Below are positions 1 to 13,900 of a DNA stretch of 64,000 nt, in pieces. Source of the DNA: Hermatobates lingyangjiaoensis (Eukaryota > Arthropoda > Insecta > Hemiptera > Hermatobatidae); the NCBI GenBank assembly GCA_026182355.1, contig JAPFBL010000084.1:11454001-11518000 (forward strand), given 5' to 3'. How positions within the stretch are numbered: the first letter of the stretch is position 1; each line of letters starts with the position of its first letter. The translations under genes were made by a program, and so were the position numbers. The notes under the pieces were generated by a model that was not told the DNA's origin, did no database searches, and saw only the letters and a list, made by a program, of their open reading frames with translations.

Positions 1-560
1 GTATATCTTCTGCTGATTCCTGCACTGTCTCTTTTATTCTTTTCCACTCCACTTCAATTGTATCCCTATTGTTGCTAGTCCTCGGTAATTTCTCCCTCAC
101 TCTATCTCTGTAGCGTTCAGCTATTTGTTCAATTTTAAGCTTATTAACATTATACCCTTTCTTTGTCTCTCCTGTTTGGTGTCTACCTCTCACTGCCATT
201 CTTTGTCTCAGTTTGGCTATCACTAGGAAGTGATCTGAGTCACAATCGGCTCCTCTAAAGCTCCGGACATCCATTACATCTGTTATGTGTCTTGAGTCTA
301 CCAGGACATGATCTATTTGGTTTCTAGTGTTACCATCAGGCGAAATCCATGTCTCTTTATGGATCTCTAAATGAGGGAAACAGGTACTTGCCACTACCAT
401 TCCTTTTCCTTCTGCAAAGTCTATTACTCTGAGACCATTGGAACTGCTCTCCTCATGCTTGCTATTGCTCCCAATGGTGGGTCTGAAACCTTGTTCCTTG
501 CCAATCCTTGCATTAAAGTCCCCAAGGACTATCTTCTCATCATGTCTTGGAGCCATGTCA
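1..560 (-). pseudogene. RTE-like non-LTR retrotransposon endonuclease fragment, cut by the window edge
   Basis: The minus strand is open for about 186 codons and runs off the left edge. It shows the C-terminal half of an AP-type (EEP) endonuclease as carried by RTE/BovB-like and related LINEs: GDFNARIG, then NQIDHVLV, then a SDHFLV motif holding the catalytic Asp-His pair. A charged linker leading toward the reverse transcriptase follows. In a full element this enzyme nicks target DNA to prime reverse transcription. The N-terminal half of the domain, with its catalytic Glu, is missing at the high-coordinate end near 560, so the copy is 5' truncated. No internal stop is seen, suggesting a fairly young insertion. 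Clade assignment is an inference. Confidence 0.8.
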
Positions 561-1924
561 TATAGCTTGGAATATCATTAATCCATTATTTTAAAGTAAA
601 ATATTTTATTTCTGAACTATCAAAAACAAATGGCAAAAATCGTTATGCAAAAACATCTAAGGGAACAATACTCCGTTGTCAATTTCTAATACATTTTTAT
701 TATACATATTTTCACATACAGCATTTGATGTTACATTATAAATTCATTCATACTTTTTTTATATACTTAATCATAAAAAATATATGTCTTACTAGAATAA
801 CAATTCATATATTCTGAAATTCAATATGATATCTATATATAACCAATAAACTATTTCATTATATACATATCAATACATACAACGTTCAGACCTAAAGCCA
901 TAAACTGGACTACAGCAAGAACTACCAGAGTGCTAATAAATTGGCAGCTAAAGTTATACGCTTAAATCCTTACAGGTTTTTCCAAACTCGATTCCAGATA
1001 ACTCAATTTATGGTTCTCAATTGCATTATGATATAAACACATAGAAAAAACACTCTAGGTAATAAAAATTCGTGGATACTGTTGTAACTTACGGAAAAAT
1101 CGAATATAAAATATACTTATAAGTTCCAGTGAAGGGAATAGTAAAAATACATCATGAGCGTAAAATGATATCAATATATAAATATATTATGTAGGCACAT
1201 CAGTGACCTTTCATGCATACATTTGAAAATGTGTTCGTCTTTAAGATCCAAATATATAAGCACTTTCACATACAAAAAACATGTTAAGTGAATTTTTTTT
1301 ACATATAAACATCACTCCACAATTTACTACAACAAATTATTTCCAATATTTCATACATCATGTGCAGTGTAGAAACTATAATATACCAGCCTTTTGTTTC
1401 AGATAATGATTGATGTCCCTAAACACCCAACTTGTTCACATTTCATCTAAATATTCAATGATTAGGATTGGTTTAAAATAATCATCTTGAATTATTAAAA
1501 AAAAACATGACGCCTACTAACGTCTTTCCAAACCTAAATGCATTCATCTAAAATTGGAGCTCTTATATAATTAAGAGTCAATATATTATGAATTGCGAAG
1601 TATAACAACATTAATTAATACCATTGAATTTAGTTATTGATGGATTGAATTCGGAATTAGATCACATAAAAAAGTCAATGACTACACATTTTCCTGTAAT
1701 AATTAATTTATAATAACTCAAATTAATACATTTATAATTTTTACTAATAGAGGATTGAAACGTATTGGGAACTCATAGTTCAACACAAGAGTACCAATCA
1801 TATAATTAAATAAAATATATGAATATGTAAAAAAAGTTATTAAAAATATGAAAGAATATTCAATGAAATCAACCAATTAAAACCATTATTTTTATATATT
1901 TAAAATTGATGCTATAATAAGTGT
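561..1924. other. AT-rich non-coding stretch downstream of SNX29
   Basis: This stretch has no recognisable coding region or RNA. It should contain the SNX29 3' UTR and polyadenylation site (minus strand), but I found no minus-strand AATAAA close to the stop codon, so the transcript end is not placed. Confidence 0.5.
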
Positions 1925-4900
1925 TCACAACCCCGCATAATGAGGAGACGATGAGTGGGGTACTCTAGGCCGCATGTTGTTTTGTTGTTTTCCTTGTTCG
2001 TTATGTTCCCTGAAAATTACAAAGCATAAAACAGAGGTTAATTTAAAACACTGTTTAGTTTGATTATCAGAACTGTTATAATACAATAATCAAAATGTTT
2101 TCACTAAATAAGAGCAACCTTCTTTCTTATTCAAAGTTTCTAACTCTGTATGTTATATTCAGGGCTGGCGCTAGGGGTTCAGATAGTGTATAACTATTTA
2201 GTACCAACCATCATACATTATCGAGGATAGTAAGTACCGTACGTGGACCAGCGGGCTGTCGTTAACGGTGTATTCTGGTCATTCTAAGATGGTCAATACC
2301 AATATCTGGCAGACATATTTGGCCTGGAACTAAGTCTCAAGGAGACATTGTTTTCATTATATGGGTACTGAACTAGCTACCTCTTGTAGATTACTGACCT
2401 TACTCACAACAGTCCCTTCGACGAAAAAGTGTGTCCGATTTGAGGAAAACATGGAGCAGAATAGATGTAATGGGTTTGAAGATTCAGTTAAACAATTGGA
2501 GTTAGTCAAAATATCAAAAAAGCTATCACTCGCTTGCGGTTATGCCACACAAAGTAATCTACATGGAGGCTCTGTTAAATACATCTGAGTTGAGCAAATT
2601 AAAAAACAATCCCACTCACATGTATGTCCAAAAGAAGGAACTAACAGAAGAATTGACGAAGCCAAAATCTATATTAAAGAAAAAATAAACTCCAAAATTT
2701 GGAGTTAGGAAAGCCAAAAACATAGGCGAGGGAAAGGTTTTAATAGAAATTCGATCAAAACAGGAATGACATAAACTGTGTGATGAAATTAATAAAATTT
2801 GCTCAGAATTGTGAGAAACAAAACCTTAATCCTAGACCAATTATGTGCAACATAATGTCGACAATGTAAAAGAAATTGAGTAAAAACTTCAAATCAAAAA
2901 TTTTGCACAGAAGACCGAATTTTAAACCTAAATTGATCACCACATATAAAAGAAATAAGGATACAAAAGATATAGTTATAGAGTAGGAAAAAAAAACCTG
3001 GTTAAGGAAAAAAAAATAATATAGATCATGTGTAAAATTATCCTGGAATACATGTCTTGCTAGAGATTACATTTTTATTCCTAGATACTTCAATTGTAGT
3101 CGGTATCTCAAAGGAAACTGTACAACAAAAGTTACGTGCACAATATATTCTGACACTTTAAAAAAATGCAACATATCAGATCTCCGAAAATTCAAATGTG
3201 TTAACCACACAGCAAGAAATAAGATTAGAAATGCTAAATAAATAATCAATCACACAGCATTTAGCAAACGATGCTTATGTTGTATGGATAAACTAGAACA
3301 CATGAAAGAGGCAATTGAATATGTTGCTGTCTGTCTGACTGACTGACTACCAGACTGTCTCTATATATTTATTTATAGAGACAATTTTCAAACTGAAAAT
3401 AAATAAATAAAAATAATAAGGGTAATAATTAAAAATAAAAAGTGAGAAAATAAAAAAGTTAATTTTAAAAAAATAATTCAAAATCTAACATTTTAGGTTT
3501 AATCCTAAAACGGATTAAATTTAAATTTTGGTTTTGTGGACCAAAAGGAAAGTCCACAAACTTTGAGTTTTCTCAAATCAAAAGGAGTAACGAGGAACAC
3601 CATAACGTTAAAAATATTAAATATGGATTTCATTGTTATCCAAACTCTATTGTAAAAAACCATAAAATAAATGCGTTTTTAGAAACTATGGAAAATAATA
3701 CTACACCCCCAATGATTTAAATAAGAGGGCTGCCATTGTATTACCTAATCTCAATATAGTAGACACTGAAATGTGCACACATCAGATAAATGATAAGCGC
3801 TGATATATAGTTTCATCCCAAAAAGCATTAGCAATCTGATTATTTGGACGGAGCAAGAAACATCAAAGTTAATTTGAAATGAAACATTTAAAGACTGTGA
3901 TCGATTTTTTTCAAAAACGTGGAATCGTAGATAGATACTTAATGAACGCACATAGTTAATTCTAGAACGACTACATGGTGTGATCGATTACTAAACACAG
4001 TTCCAAAAAGCTACTAACCACATATGGTAAATAGAAAAGTTAGAATATCTTGTTCTAAATTCAAACAGGTGAATAATAAACTCCCGGATTCAGGAGTTAC
4101 ACAAATCAGGGAAACAAAAAAAGTGTTATCACACCTCATTGTAAAAATGATAAAAAAAGGTTACTGTTAAATATACTAGGTTTTATTTTATGTAATGACT
4201 TCATGATTAGTACTACAATTTTAAACAGTTTGTTTTAAAAATAAAACTTTAACAATAATAATTTTAAACAGTTTGTTTTGAAAATAAAACTTTTCTAACA
4301 TGCGTTAGCGGAATTTTCAATCTCAGAGCTTTCGAATTCAAATCATTCATAAGGTTATTCAACAAAAAGCATAGATTAATTGTTAGTCTGCCTTAGATGC
4401 TCAACAAAATTTGAATAGCAAAAAATCAAACCCAAGGTTAGTTAAAGAACTGATGGAAGATAGAAAGAAATTACAAAAGTAAAAAAGAAAGTTACTTATT
4501 GTTTTAAATACTATAATATTTTTATAATTACAATATAAATTATAAGTAACTGATAAAAAGAGCAACACAAAAAGAACGAAAATACTTACTGAAATCAATA
4601 TTTCGAACCGCAGTTCGTCGTCAGGAAGAGAATAAAAGAAGAAGAGCTACAATACTGCCGGATGAAGGGTGCAGAGTGGAATGAGTATTTTCCAGGCAGT
4701 CGTAACTCTGCAGGCTAATCCACCGTTATCAACGCCGTTCCACCGTTATCGAGCACAAGTACCGTATTAGAGACAGTGAAGAGAAAAATAAAGATAAATA
4801 AGAGGACAAAAAGATGGTGAGGATAAAAGAAAAGGATAAGAAACCAAATTCGAGAGGACATTGAGTAACCAAATGAGAGACTCTTCGGAAGCTCTCAGAG

Positions 4901-7900
4901 TTAATCTTTTCTTATCGGTGGCTCTTTTTTTAAGTATTTGTACTTTAAAGCAGTCACTGAATGGAAGGCCATAATTATTGGCATGGATTGCAACAAGTAG
5001 GTTACTGCGCCGCTTGACGGAATATCTATGTCCACTCATGCGAATGCTAAGCATATTGGAGAAGAGACTAATATAGAATGCCCACACTGGCCACATTCCA
5101 AGCAGTAGACGCAGTTCATGGAAGTATTAGAAGAGACTTGATAACTCTTGCTGAGGTTAGGGAAGAAAGATTCAGGATTGATAATTGGGCAGGGAAGGCA
5201 ACGGCGTCAACCGCATTGTTGCATTACTCCGCGATCACCAACGGACCTGGGAGTAATGGTAGTTCTGTGAGAAAACAAATTACCTAAATTACGGGGCTTT
5301 CTGAAGGAGAGACGAGGGATATATTGAAAAATGGATGAACTTAAGGATGAGAAAGAGAGGAGAAGAAACATTTCTTTTCTATTTTTCATTAAAAATTGAA
5401 AAATAAAGAAGTAAATTTAAAAAATACATATATAATTAAAAATCTAACGTTTTAGGTCTAATGCAGGTGAGGAGCGAACATTGAGTAACCAAATGTACGA
5501 CTGCCGTGTAAATGTAACCGGTACGACTGCCGTGTAAATGTAACCGGTACGACTGGCTGTGAACTACTCAATCGACTTTAAACCTTCCATCTACGAGTAA
5601 ATGTAGCTCTTCTTCTTCTAGCCTCTTCCTGACAACGAACTGCGGTTCGAAATATTGATTCTAGTAACTGTTTTCGTTCTTTTTGTGTTGCTCTTTTTTA
5701 TCAGTTACTTATTTGTCCGGTTCGGACTATTTTTATATTACATGTTATGATATAAATTATAATAATATCAACCAACTGCCATAGTATTATAAAATATCAA
5801 TATTATGAATACCTAACAATTAGGGTCAAAAAAATATTTAAATTCAACAAGCATAGGATAGAAACTATGTGGATTTTCCCTATTTTGTTTATTATATGTT
5901 TCTAATTGTATTTTTTTTTTGATATGTATTTTGAAAAAATGTAAATGTATAAAGCTGAAATGTATACCTATAATTTGATATACCTATCAAATATACCATA
6001 TAGTATACCTATAAGTCCATCCATCCAAATTATCCAAACACGTGAGTTATTATCTCCCTGATTTAGGAAACCCGGATTTGGGGAACCCCAAATCAGGAAA
6101 ACAATACGTGCAATCGTAAGTCATTGTGAAAATTAAAAAAAAGTTAATATGAAATATGCTAGTTTTATTTCATTCAATTGGACTCATAATTAATTAAACA
6201 AATATAATAAACAATAATCGAAACAGTAACACAACTATAATTTTAAACTTTCTTTTGAAAATAAAACTTTACCAGCATTTATTGAAGAAAATTTCAATCG
6301 CAGATCATCCGAATTCAATTCATTCGAAAGGTTATTTAAAAGAAAAGATAAACAAATTGCTATTCTGTATTGAATCATACTTGATCGTATAGTTTAATAA
6401 CAGTTTAGATTTAAAAGTTTTTTCCAAATTTTAAAACTTAAATGTTTAGAATCTGAAATGTTACATCACTGAAATTGGCAGTGCAAAAAGAATTCTTAAT
6501 GCAATAGTAAACTTGAATTCCACTCAGAAAAGTTTCATATAAGCCTTCCACTATATACGTAATATATTTGAACACCTTACTGAAAATTCCTGTTTTTTTA
6601 TTTTATCTTTAGGCGTAAATTTTCTTTACAATTTTATTTTCTCCTTTTGAAGTTTCTAGGAGGCATCACCATTTTTTCTAAAGCATCAATAGAACCACAA
6701 ACATAAATGAATATAGCAGTACATTTGTATATTATAACTGTGTCGAACTAAACCAAATACCAAGGTTCTAAGATTTCAAACGTTAGAGTCAGACAATTTG
6801 AAAGGTTCACTATATTTTTTTAACAGCTCAATGCACTTGACCAGTTAGTAATAAACCACATTTATAATAAACTGCACTCTACAAAGTGAACAGAATGATC
6901 CAGATCAAGACTTACCCAAAAAAAGGAACAATTGATATCAGGAGATCCTTGCTCGGTCTCGTCGAAAGAGCTGGATTATTAGCCACTATGTGATTTAGAA
7001 GTCTGCGTAAATACTGCTGTAATTTCAATCTTCTCTCTTCTACAAATTTGACACCCTGGAAAAAAAAGACAATAAAAAGCTATATAGTAGAATAATTTTG
7101 TAAAACTATTAACAGTTACGATGACAGATGTATACCTTATTGCCTATTGTTTTTTTGGGGGGAAACTGGAATGCAGAAACAATGGGGTGTTGTCTTTTTG
7201 TAAGTTTATGCAATGTGTGGAACTGTGTATACCGTCTAAAGACATTCCATTCCTCATCAGCAATTCTCAAGTGAACCTAAATCATATATTATTATAAGAA
7301 CTACAATTGGGTTAAAAAAGTTAATTACAAAATTACAAAAACATATAAAAAAATAAAAAAATAAATGAATATATGTATTATTAAATCACATAATATTCTA
7401 TAACCAGTAAAAATAATAACTATCAAGTATAAAGGGAACTTATCAAGTGAAAAAAAAATCAAAATTAATAAAAAATTAGACTAAAGCAGGCATATGAAAC
7501 TTTTTTCTATTGTAGACAATTATTACGCATCTTATGACAGGTTATATTAAAAAAACTTCTTGGCATGAAATGCCAGTTGAATATTCCGTTGACAAAAACG
7601 GTAGTTACTACCACCCCAGACCACTGTTATGACAACATAAAACGCGATTTTTCTTCATACCTTCAACTTTACACAGATATTAACAAGTACAAATTCATTT
7701 TTAAATTATTCCAACTATCAAAAAAAAATCTGGAGTAGTCTACACAAAACTTTATATTTTGAATTATAGACCACCTGACCCTTATGCTTATTACGTCAAC
7801 ACTCTTGATCATGGTTTTTATGGAAAGTCAAAAACCATTTCCCTTCATATGTAGTTTAAATCACATCTCTTGGTAGCTCTATTTATAAAATTGACAAACT

Positions 7901-10900
7901 TATTCTAATACCAGTGAGTCAATGTGATGTATATATAGTGTCGGCTAATCAACAAGCAGTGGCGGTCACAATTGCTCTTTTGTTAAGTTAGTGACAGTTC
8001 TTCTATTACAACGTATTTATAATAAATTTCGATATCAGTGTCTTGCTTGTAATTACCTGGCAAATGAACACAGATGCTTTTTACTCCATATAATACTAAT
8101 CCTCACTACAACGTGCAGTTTAAAAAATTAGAATTCGCGTTACTTATTTATTTACAATGTTTGTGGAAATAATCTTTTCCAAGTACATAAATATTTCTGA
8201 AGTAGATTTTTTAGTAATTGTCTAATTAATGAATATCTGGAATCGAAAGTGATATTGAAAACAGCAGTACACAAACCTCATACACACTATATAACAGCAC
8301 TGGCCTTAACCACAAAAAAGTACAAATGTTTTAATTTTAATAAAAATTACATTTTTATTAATGATTATTACGAAGTTAGATATCTAGTTTTATTCGCTGT
8401 AACTACTTTTAACTGCCTTTTAAAGACAGAGTTCTTTTAATGAAATTTGGTTTCAAATTAATTTAGATCGCTTTACTACTGTTATTTGGTTTCTTCAATA
8501 ATTAGTTTGCTGATCCCTAAACCCCTGAAGTTTAGCTTAGATTACTTTCATTTCCTTCATTTTGTCATATTTTGAGAGATGTTCATTTTTTCTAAAATAT
8601 TACAGTTATTTCATTGTACAATAATTTTATTAAAGAACTTCACTTATTGGAAAAACATTCATAAAAATGAAGTGGGCATGAAAGACCAGTCAGTGGTTGT
8701 TTTGCTAGGTTTATCCTGCATACTCGCACTGCCGACCTCACTTCCAACGTTAATACTCTGCATGTTGGCTAAATTCATTTTTTTCAGCCATGAATGTCTT
8801 ACTGTATCATAAGCTTCTTGGAGGCGTTGAAGCTAACTGCTGTAGCACTTTAGTACAGAAGAGGGGAGGTACACTACTTTTTATGACGCAGTGCTATAGT
8901 CATCCTCAAAAAAAAAAAAAGAAAAGAAAAGAGAATAATAAATATTCTCACATTTTATGTATCCTAGGAGGAGACATGAATAAATATTATGTAACTACGA
9001 GGTGTATAAATAAAGTAGTGAGACTGGCAACGTCGCTTTCGATCTGGCAACGCTGGAGACGCGTGGCCTTGAGTAGCGTCAGGTGCACGTGTGATGCGCC
9101 TCCAGTATGAATCTGAACTCGCCACAGTCATTTGTTTGTCCGTAGCGTTGGTTTTCGTGAAATGGTTTTTTCTTGAGCGTTTTAAAAATGAGTGACCTCA
9201 AAGTTGAGCAGCGGTGTGCAATCAAATTTTGCTTCAGACTTGGACATAATGCAACCGAAACTTTTGAAAAACTTCAGGAGGCCTATGGAGAACGTGTTTT
9301 ATCAAGGGCACAGGTTTTTCGGTGGTTTAAGGAATTTTCAGAAGGAAGAGAGTCGATTGAAGATGAACCACGAAGCGGAAGGCCTTCAAGTGCAAACACC
9401 GATGAAAATGTCAACAGAGTACGGAACCTTGTGCGTTCAGATCGACGCTTAATCAGCCCTTCTACCGTGAGGTCCTTGAAAGACTTCGAAAAAGAGTCCT
9501 TCGTGTGCGGCCAAACATCAAAGACAAGTGGGTGTTGCATCACGACAACGCGCCCTGTCACACTGCCATCTCAATAAACGAGTTTTTGGCCAGTAAAAAC
9601 ATTCCTGTTGCTCCTCAGCCTCCTTATTCACCAGACTTGAGTCTTTATCACTTTTTCCTCTTCCGGAATTGAAAAATCACCTCAAGGGAACTCATTTCGG
9701 GACACTACAAAACATACAAACTGCTGTAACCGACCAGCTGAAGGCCATTCCAGAATCCGAGTTCCAGCAATGCTACAATGATTGGAAGGACCGTCTCCAG
9801 CGCTGTGTGGCTTCCGAAGGGAACTATTTTGAAGGTGACAATATCACATTGTAATTATATTTGAATAGAAAATTTAAAAAAAAAAATCAGTCTCACTACT
9901 TTATTTACACACCTCGTATATTAAAGCGATGGATAGTTACAATTATTAGTCTATAATCTATATAAGTAAATTTATATAAAATAAATGAATGATTTTATTT
10001 GTACACTGCTTAGAACTGACTCATTTCAAGTTATCTTTACGTTTCATACATTAAAGAAACCGAATCCACACTTAGAAAAATTTCTGTCTGTCGGTTTGTC
10101 CGCAAAATTTTGTCACAAATAAACTCTGAAACTTTGACAGTAGAATTGTTTATGTTTAACTTAAAATCTAAGCTTTGAATCGATAAAAAATTCAACGTAG
10201 AAGCAAAATTTTAACGTTTAAGCCGTGTTTGGCTAGCTACACAGACATTAGTATTTTAAAAATATACAGGCGTAGCAAGTAGGTACTGTTAGTTGATTTT
10301 AATTTCATTTGTGTTTAAGCTCCCAACAAGAGCTTACTGACAAGGTGTTTCCCAGATTTCAAGATCTACTATCTATTCAGAATAAATGGCTTTGTGAACG
10401 AGTAAGTCGCAACCCCTATTAATGAGCAGGCAGAAAAATTAATAAACGAGTTCTTACGCTATATCAAGCCGAAGAAAGAACTTACAAGTCAGTAAACAGA
10501 GTGATTAGTAATGAGGGAGCAGTTCATTATTCAATTGAATTTCTTGACTCCGTTACTGCTCCTAGACTGCCTACTCATGAGTAAAAACTTAAAGTACGAG
10601 CACAAATCATGCTGCAATTTAGCAGCAGTAACATTTTTCATGTTACGAAACTTGAGTGCCCCAAAAATGTGCAACGGGACACGACTCTAGGTTCGTGCTC
10701 TGCACACATATGTCATAGAGGCGGACATCATGACTGTGTGTGGTACTGGTGAGTCTGTGTCTATACCACGTATACCATTGATTCCGAGCCACTATCCATT
10801 TCCATTCAAACGATTGCGATGTTCCGCCAGCGTCTGTTTCGCAATGACGGTAACTAAGTCGCAAGGGAAAACTCTATCTACCGCAGAAATTGAAGTGAGT

Positions 10901-13900
10901 GAGACCAAGGTTTTGTCACATGGTCAACTGTAGTTTGCTTACTCAAGAATCAGAGGTCCCAACTCTTTGTTCTTAGATGAACCTGAAGGACAGACAGTTA
11001 ATGTAGTGTATACAGAGGTATTTACTTAACACTGCACTGAGAATGATATTTTCTACCACTCTATAAATTCTAATGATATTTTGGAATACCATGTATCATC
11101 TCCGAATTTTTGAAAAAGTACCCGTGAAAGACGTGCACGTTTGCTAGTTTAGACTAAAACTACAAAAACAAACAAGTTAAAGAGAGTGACATAAAGGCTT
11201 AGGTAGGTAAGTTAAAGAAAAAGAAATGTGCTCCAGATAAAAAAAGAAAGTCCACTAAATGAGAACGAGACTAGATGATAAAAGGAAGAAAAAACAGAGA
11301 ACACAACCCAGAAAAAAATGACAGAAGCAGAAGTTATGAACCATTCTGAAACGGACACGCCTCAGCGTTTTGAGATAAAAGAAACTAACATCCAGTGCTA
11401 GCGAAAACAAACGAGAAGATGCCAGATTGTTCCAGTTTATCTGAACACAGATTCCAAAAAAGCATGTCATCTTTGCTAGTCCATGTATTGTTCCCCTCTA
11501 CCCTAACAGAACAAGAACAAGTTTGTTGCTCTATGATGACAGATTAATGTTGAAGGTCAAAAATCCTACGACAAGAAGTTCCGAAACAAATCATAGAAGC
11601 TGCCTCCTACGAACGAAACGACAGCAAAAACAAACGTTTAAAGCCACTCAATTTTGACCAAAGGTTACAAGACGTACAGTTTTTAGAAAACTTAAATTTC
11701 ACAACAAGATCTGTAATAAACAGTAAGATAATTTTCTATCAATATTTTTTTATTTAATTTCATAACAAAATATCTATATATGTGTTTAATACAAGCGAGA
11801 AAAGCTTTTGGTGTTATTACACGATTTAATAATTTTAGTGAATGTTAAACAAAGGAAATACTTTGTTTAAAAACTAATTTTATGCAATTGTGTGCTTATA
11901 TTTTAAAAATCATAATTTATTATTAGGCACTTGAAAAGTACCACGCTAGTATTAATTAATTAAAACTACAATAATCGTTAAATTTAGAAACAAAGTTTCC
12001 TAGACCTGTTGACCCTAACAGCAGAAATTCTTCTTTTTTTTCTCCTGCTGTAAGGCTATATTCTTGTAATGCTATATATTGGACTGTTATACCAACCTGT
12101 TATTATTTTTTGCTTTAATATAGAATCACAATAGTTTTTAAAGACCATTTATAAATTTCTGTTAACGATTTCAACATCACATGATAAAGGACATTAAATA
12201 TTGGAAATTCATTTTCACATATTTTCAATATCAATTCACTCTAGATTTTTTTTTTATCCTGATTATAAAATATTTTAACAATGTTGATTAAATTTTATAT
12301 ATTAAATTTAAATCACTGCACAGATCAAACAACGGATTGACGTATTATTAGCCTTTATTACGAATGACAGAGTTGAAACAGAAGACGGATAAAATAATCA
12401 AAGAATTACATTAAGGAAATACAAAATAAAAAATACACACTAATCAACACATTTTAGGCACCAGTAACCAAGAGGTTAGAAAAGTTATAATTCAAACCAC
12501 TTACAGCAATTGTGTCCTTAAATAAATAACCTCCCAAACAGGTCGAACATCACATGCATCATGCCAAGTAATATGACCTTTTCAAACATTTATGATATAA
12601 TATATCGTTTAATTTAATTTGTACAAACAATATTAATTTATTTAAATTTGAAATTGTTAAAATTATCGATAAAGTTGAGACCATTTGATATTTACCTTGT
12701 ACTTTTCATTTAAACTGACTAGGATAATTTATAATGCCAACTGAAAAAACACAAACTTTTATCAATTCATTATTCTTTTAATATTCGGCATTCATAATTA
12801 TCCCTTAAAAAAATTTTAATTCAATTTAGTAATTTGGAGATTCGTTTAAACATTTTATGACTTAAACGTCATCACTCCTGCAATTTTTTTTCGCAATGCC
12901 ACTAAAAACAGTCAACTGCGTTGATGTATTCCATTGCAATAATGAAGTATTGAATGATACAAATATTGAAATCTTTGTTTTTATGTTTTAATAAATTCCA
13001 AGGGATGCCATGAATCCTACAGGTTACTGTATCACGAGTTAAGTTATATTTTTAATTTGTTGTAGTTGCTCTTGACATAACACTTTCACTGCTTTAAAAA
13101 GTACATTAATGAACCAATTCTCCATCCGAAAATGGTTCACATCTTCTTACAATTAAATGACTTAAGGCAAGGCAAATACGTGGTCTACAATTAGCCTGTC
13201 AAAATTCCTTGCTGCTGTGTTAGATGCACCTATTTTAAAACTGATAAATGCCCCAACATATTGTTTTAAATTTCTATACGTACTGCCGTGAATTTTAATT
13301 TAAAATTAAAAGTGAATCATAATGTAAACTGAATTAATGTGAAAATAAGTTAACACCCTTTTAAGCACATAAGTTCAGTTAGTGAGATGTTTCTAAAATA
13401 GTTAAAACTTCTTTTCTCAAGTAAAAAAAAGTTCAAAACAGTATACAGTACATATTAGGATTTATTTAGTTTATAGAGGAAATTCCATTATGAATATAGC
13501 TACATATTATAAACACTAATTATATTAAATTCATATATTTTTGTAAAAAAAAATTAAAAAAGTATTATTTATCATGTGTTGCATTGCCGGCAGTGTTATT
13601 GGCGTGTCTGGTTTAGAACACCGGTTCTTAAGCTTAAACAAGCTTAACAAATAATTTTGGACAAACTTATTAATACTCTCAAGACAATCTTATCCAGTTT
13701 AAATAATTTTTGGGATTCATTTAATGACTAAATAATTAAAGATATTTTACTTCAGTAATTATTGGCAAAAAAGTATCTCGGCTAGTTTACATAAATAATG
13801 TTGTTTCGCATATATAGAGATGAAAATATTTATTAGCACTAAAATGAAAATGAAAAATAAGAACAGGTTAAATTATGTTCGAACTATACAATCTATTTGG

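Larger units (their letters stand above)
4543..5710. mobile_element. Inverted-arm element enclosing a Penelope-like fragment
   Basis: Two arms of 108 bp, 4543-4650 and 5603-5710, are reverse complements of each other with few mismatches. Each carries a hairpin-plus-GAAA motif preceded by CTGACGA (minus strand, 4601-4624) or CTGACAA (plus strand, 5629-5652). The ~950 bp between them is richer in GC than the surroundings and contains a minus-strand GIY-YIG-like fragment. Inverted terminal copies around Penelope-like sequence fit the variable end structures known for that class, so this is probably a decayed Penelope-like unit. Boundaries outside the arms are not certain. Confidence 0.6.
2010..6915. 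other. Last SNX29 intron, filled with retroelement remnants
   Basis: This 4.9 kb intron separates the end of the PX domain from the short C-terminal exon. It holds the LINE ORF1 fragment, a 300-bp direct repeat pair, and the inverted-arm Penelope-like unit, all listed separately. The remainder is AT-rich without recognisable features. Confidence 0.75.

Noticed and set aside
5078..5287. Plus-strand ORF opposite the Penelope-like fragment
   Set aside because: It overlaps the minus-strand GIY-YIG-like frame and shows no recognisable motif.
9283..9561. Minus-strand ORF inside the mariner element
   Set aside because: It is a shadow of the transposase frame on the other strand.
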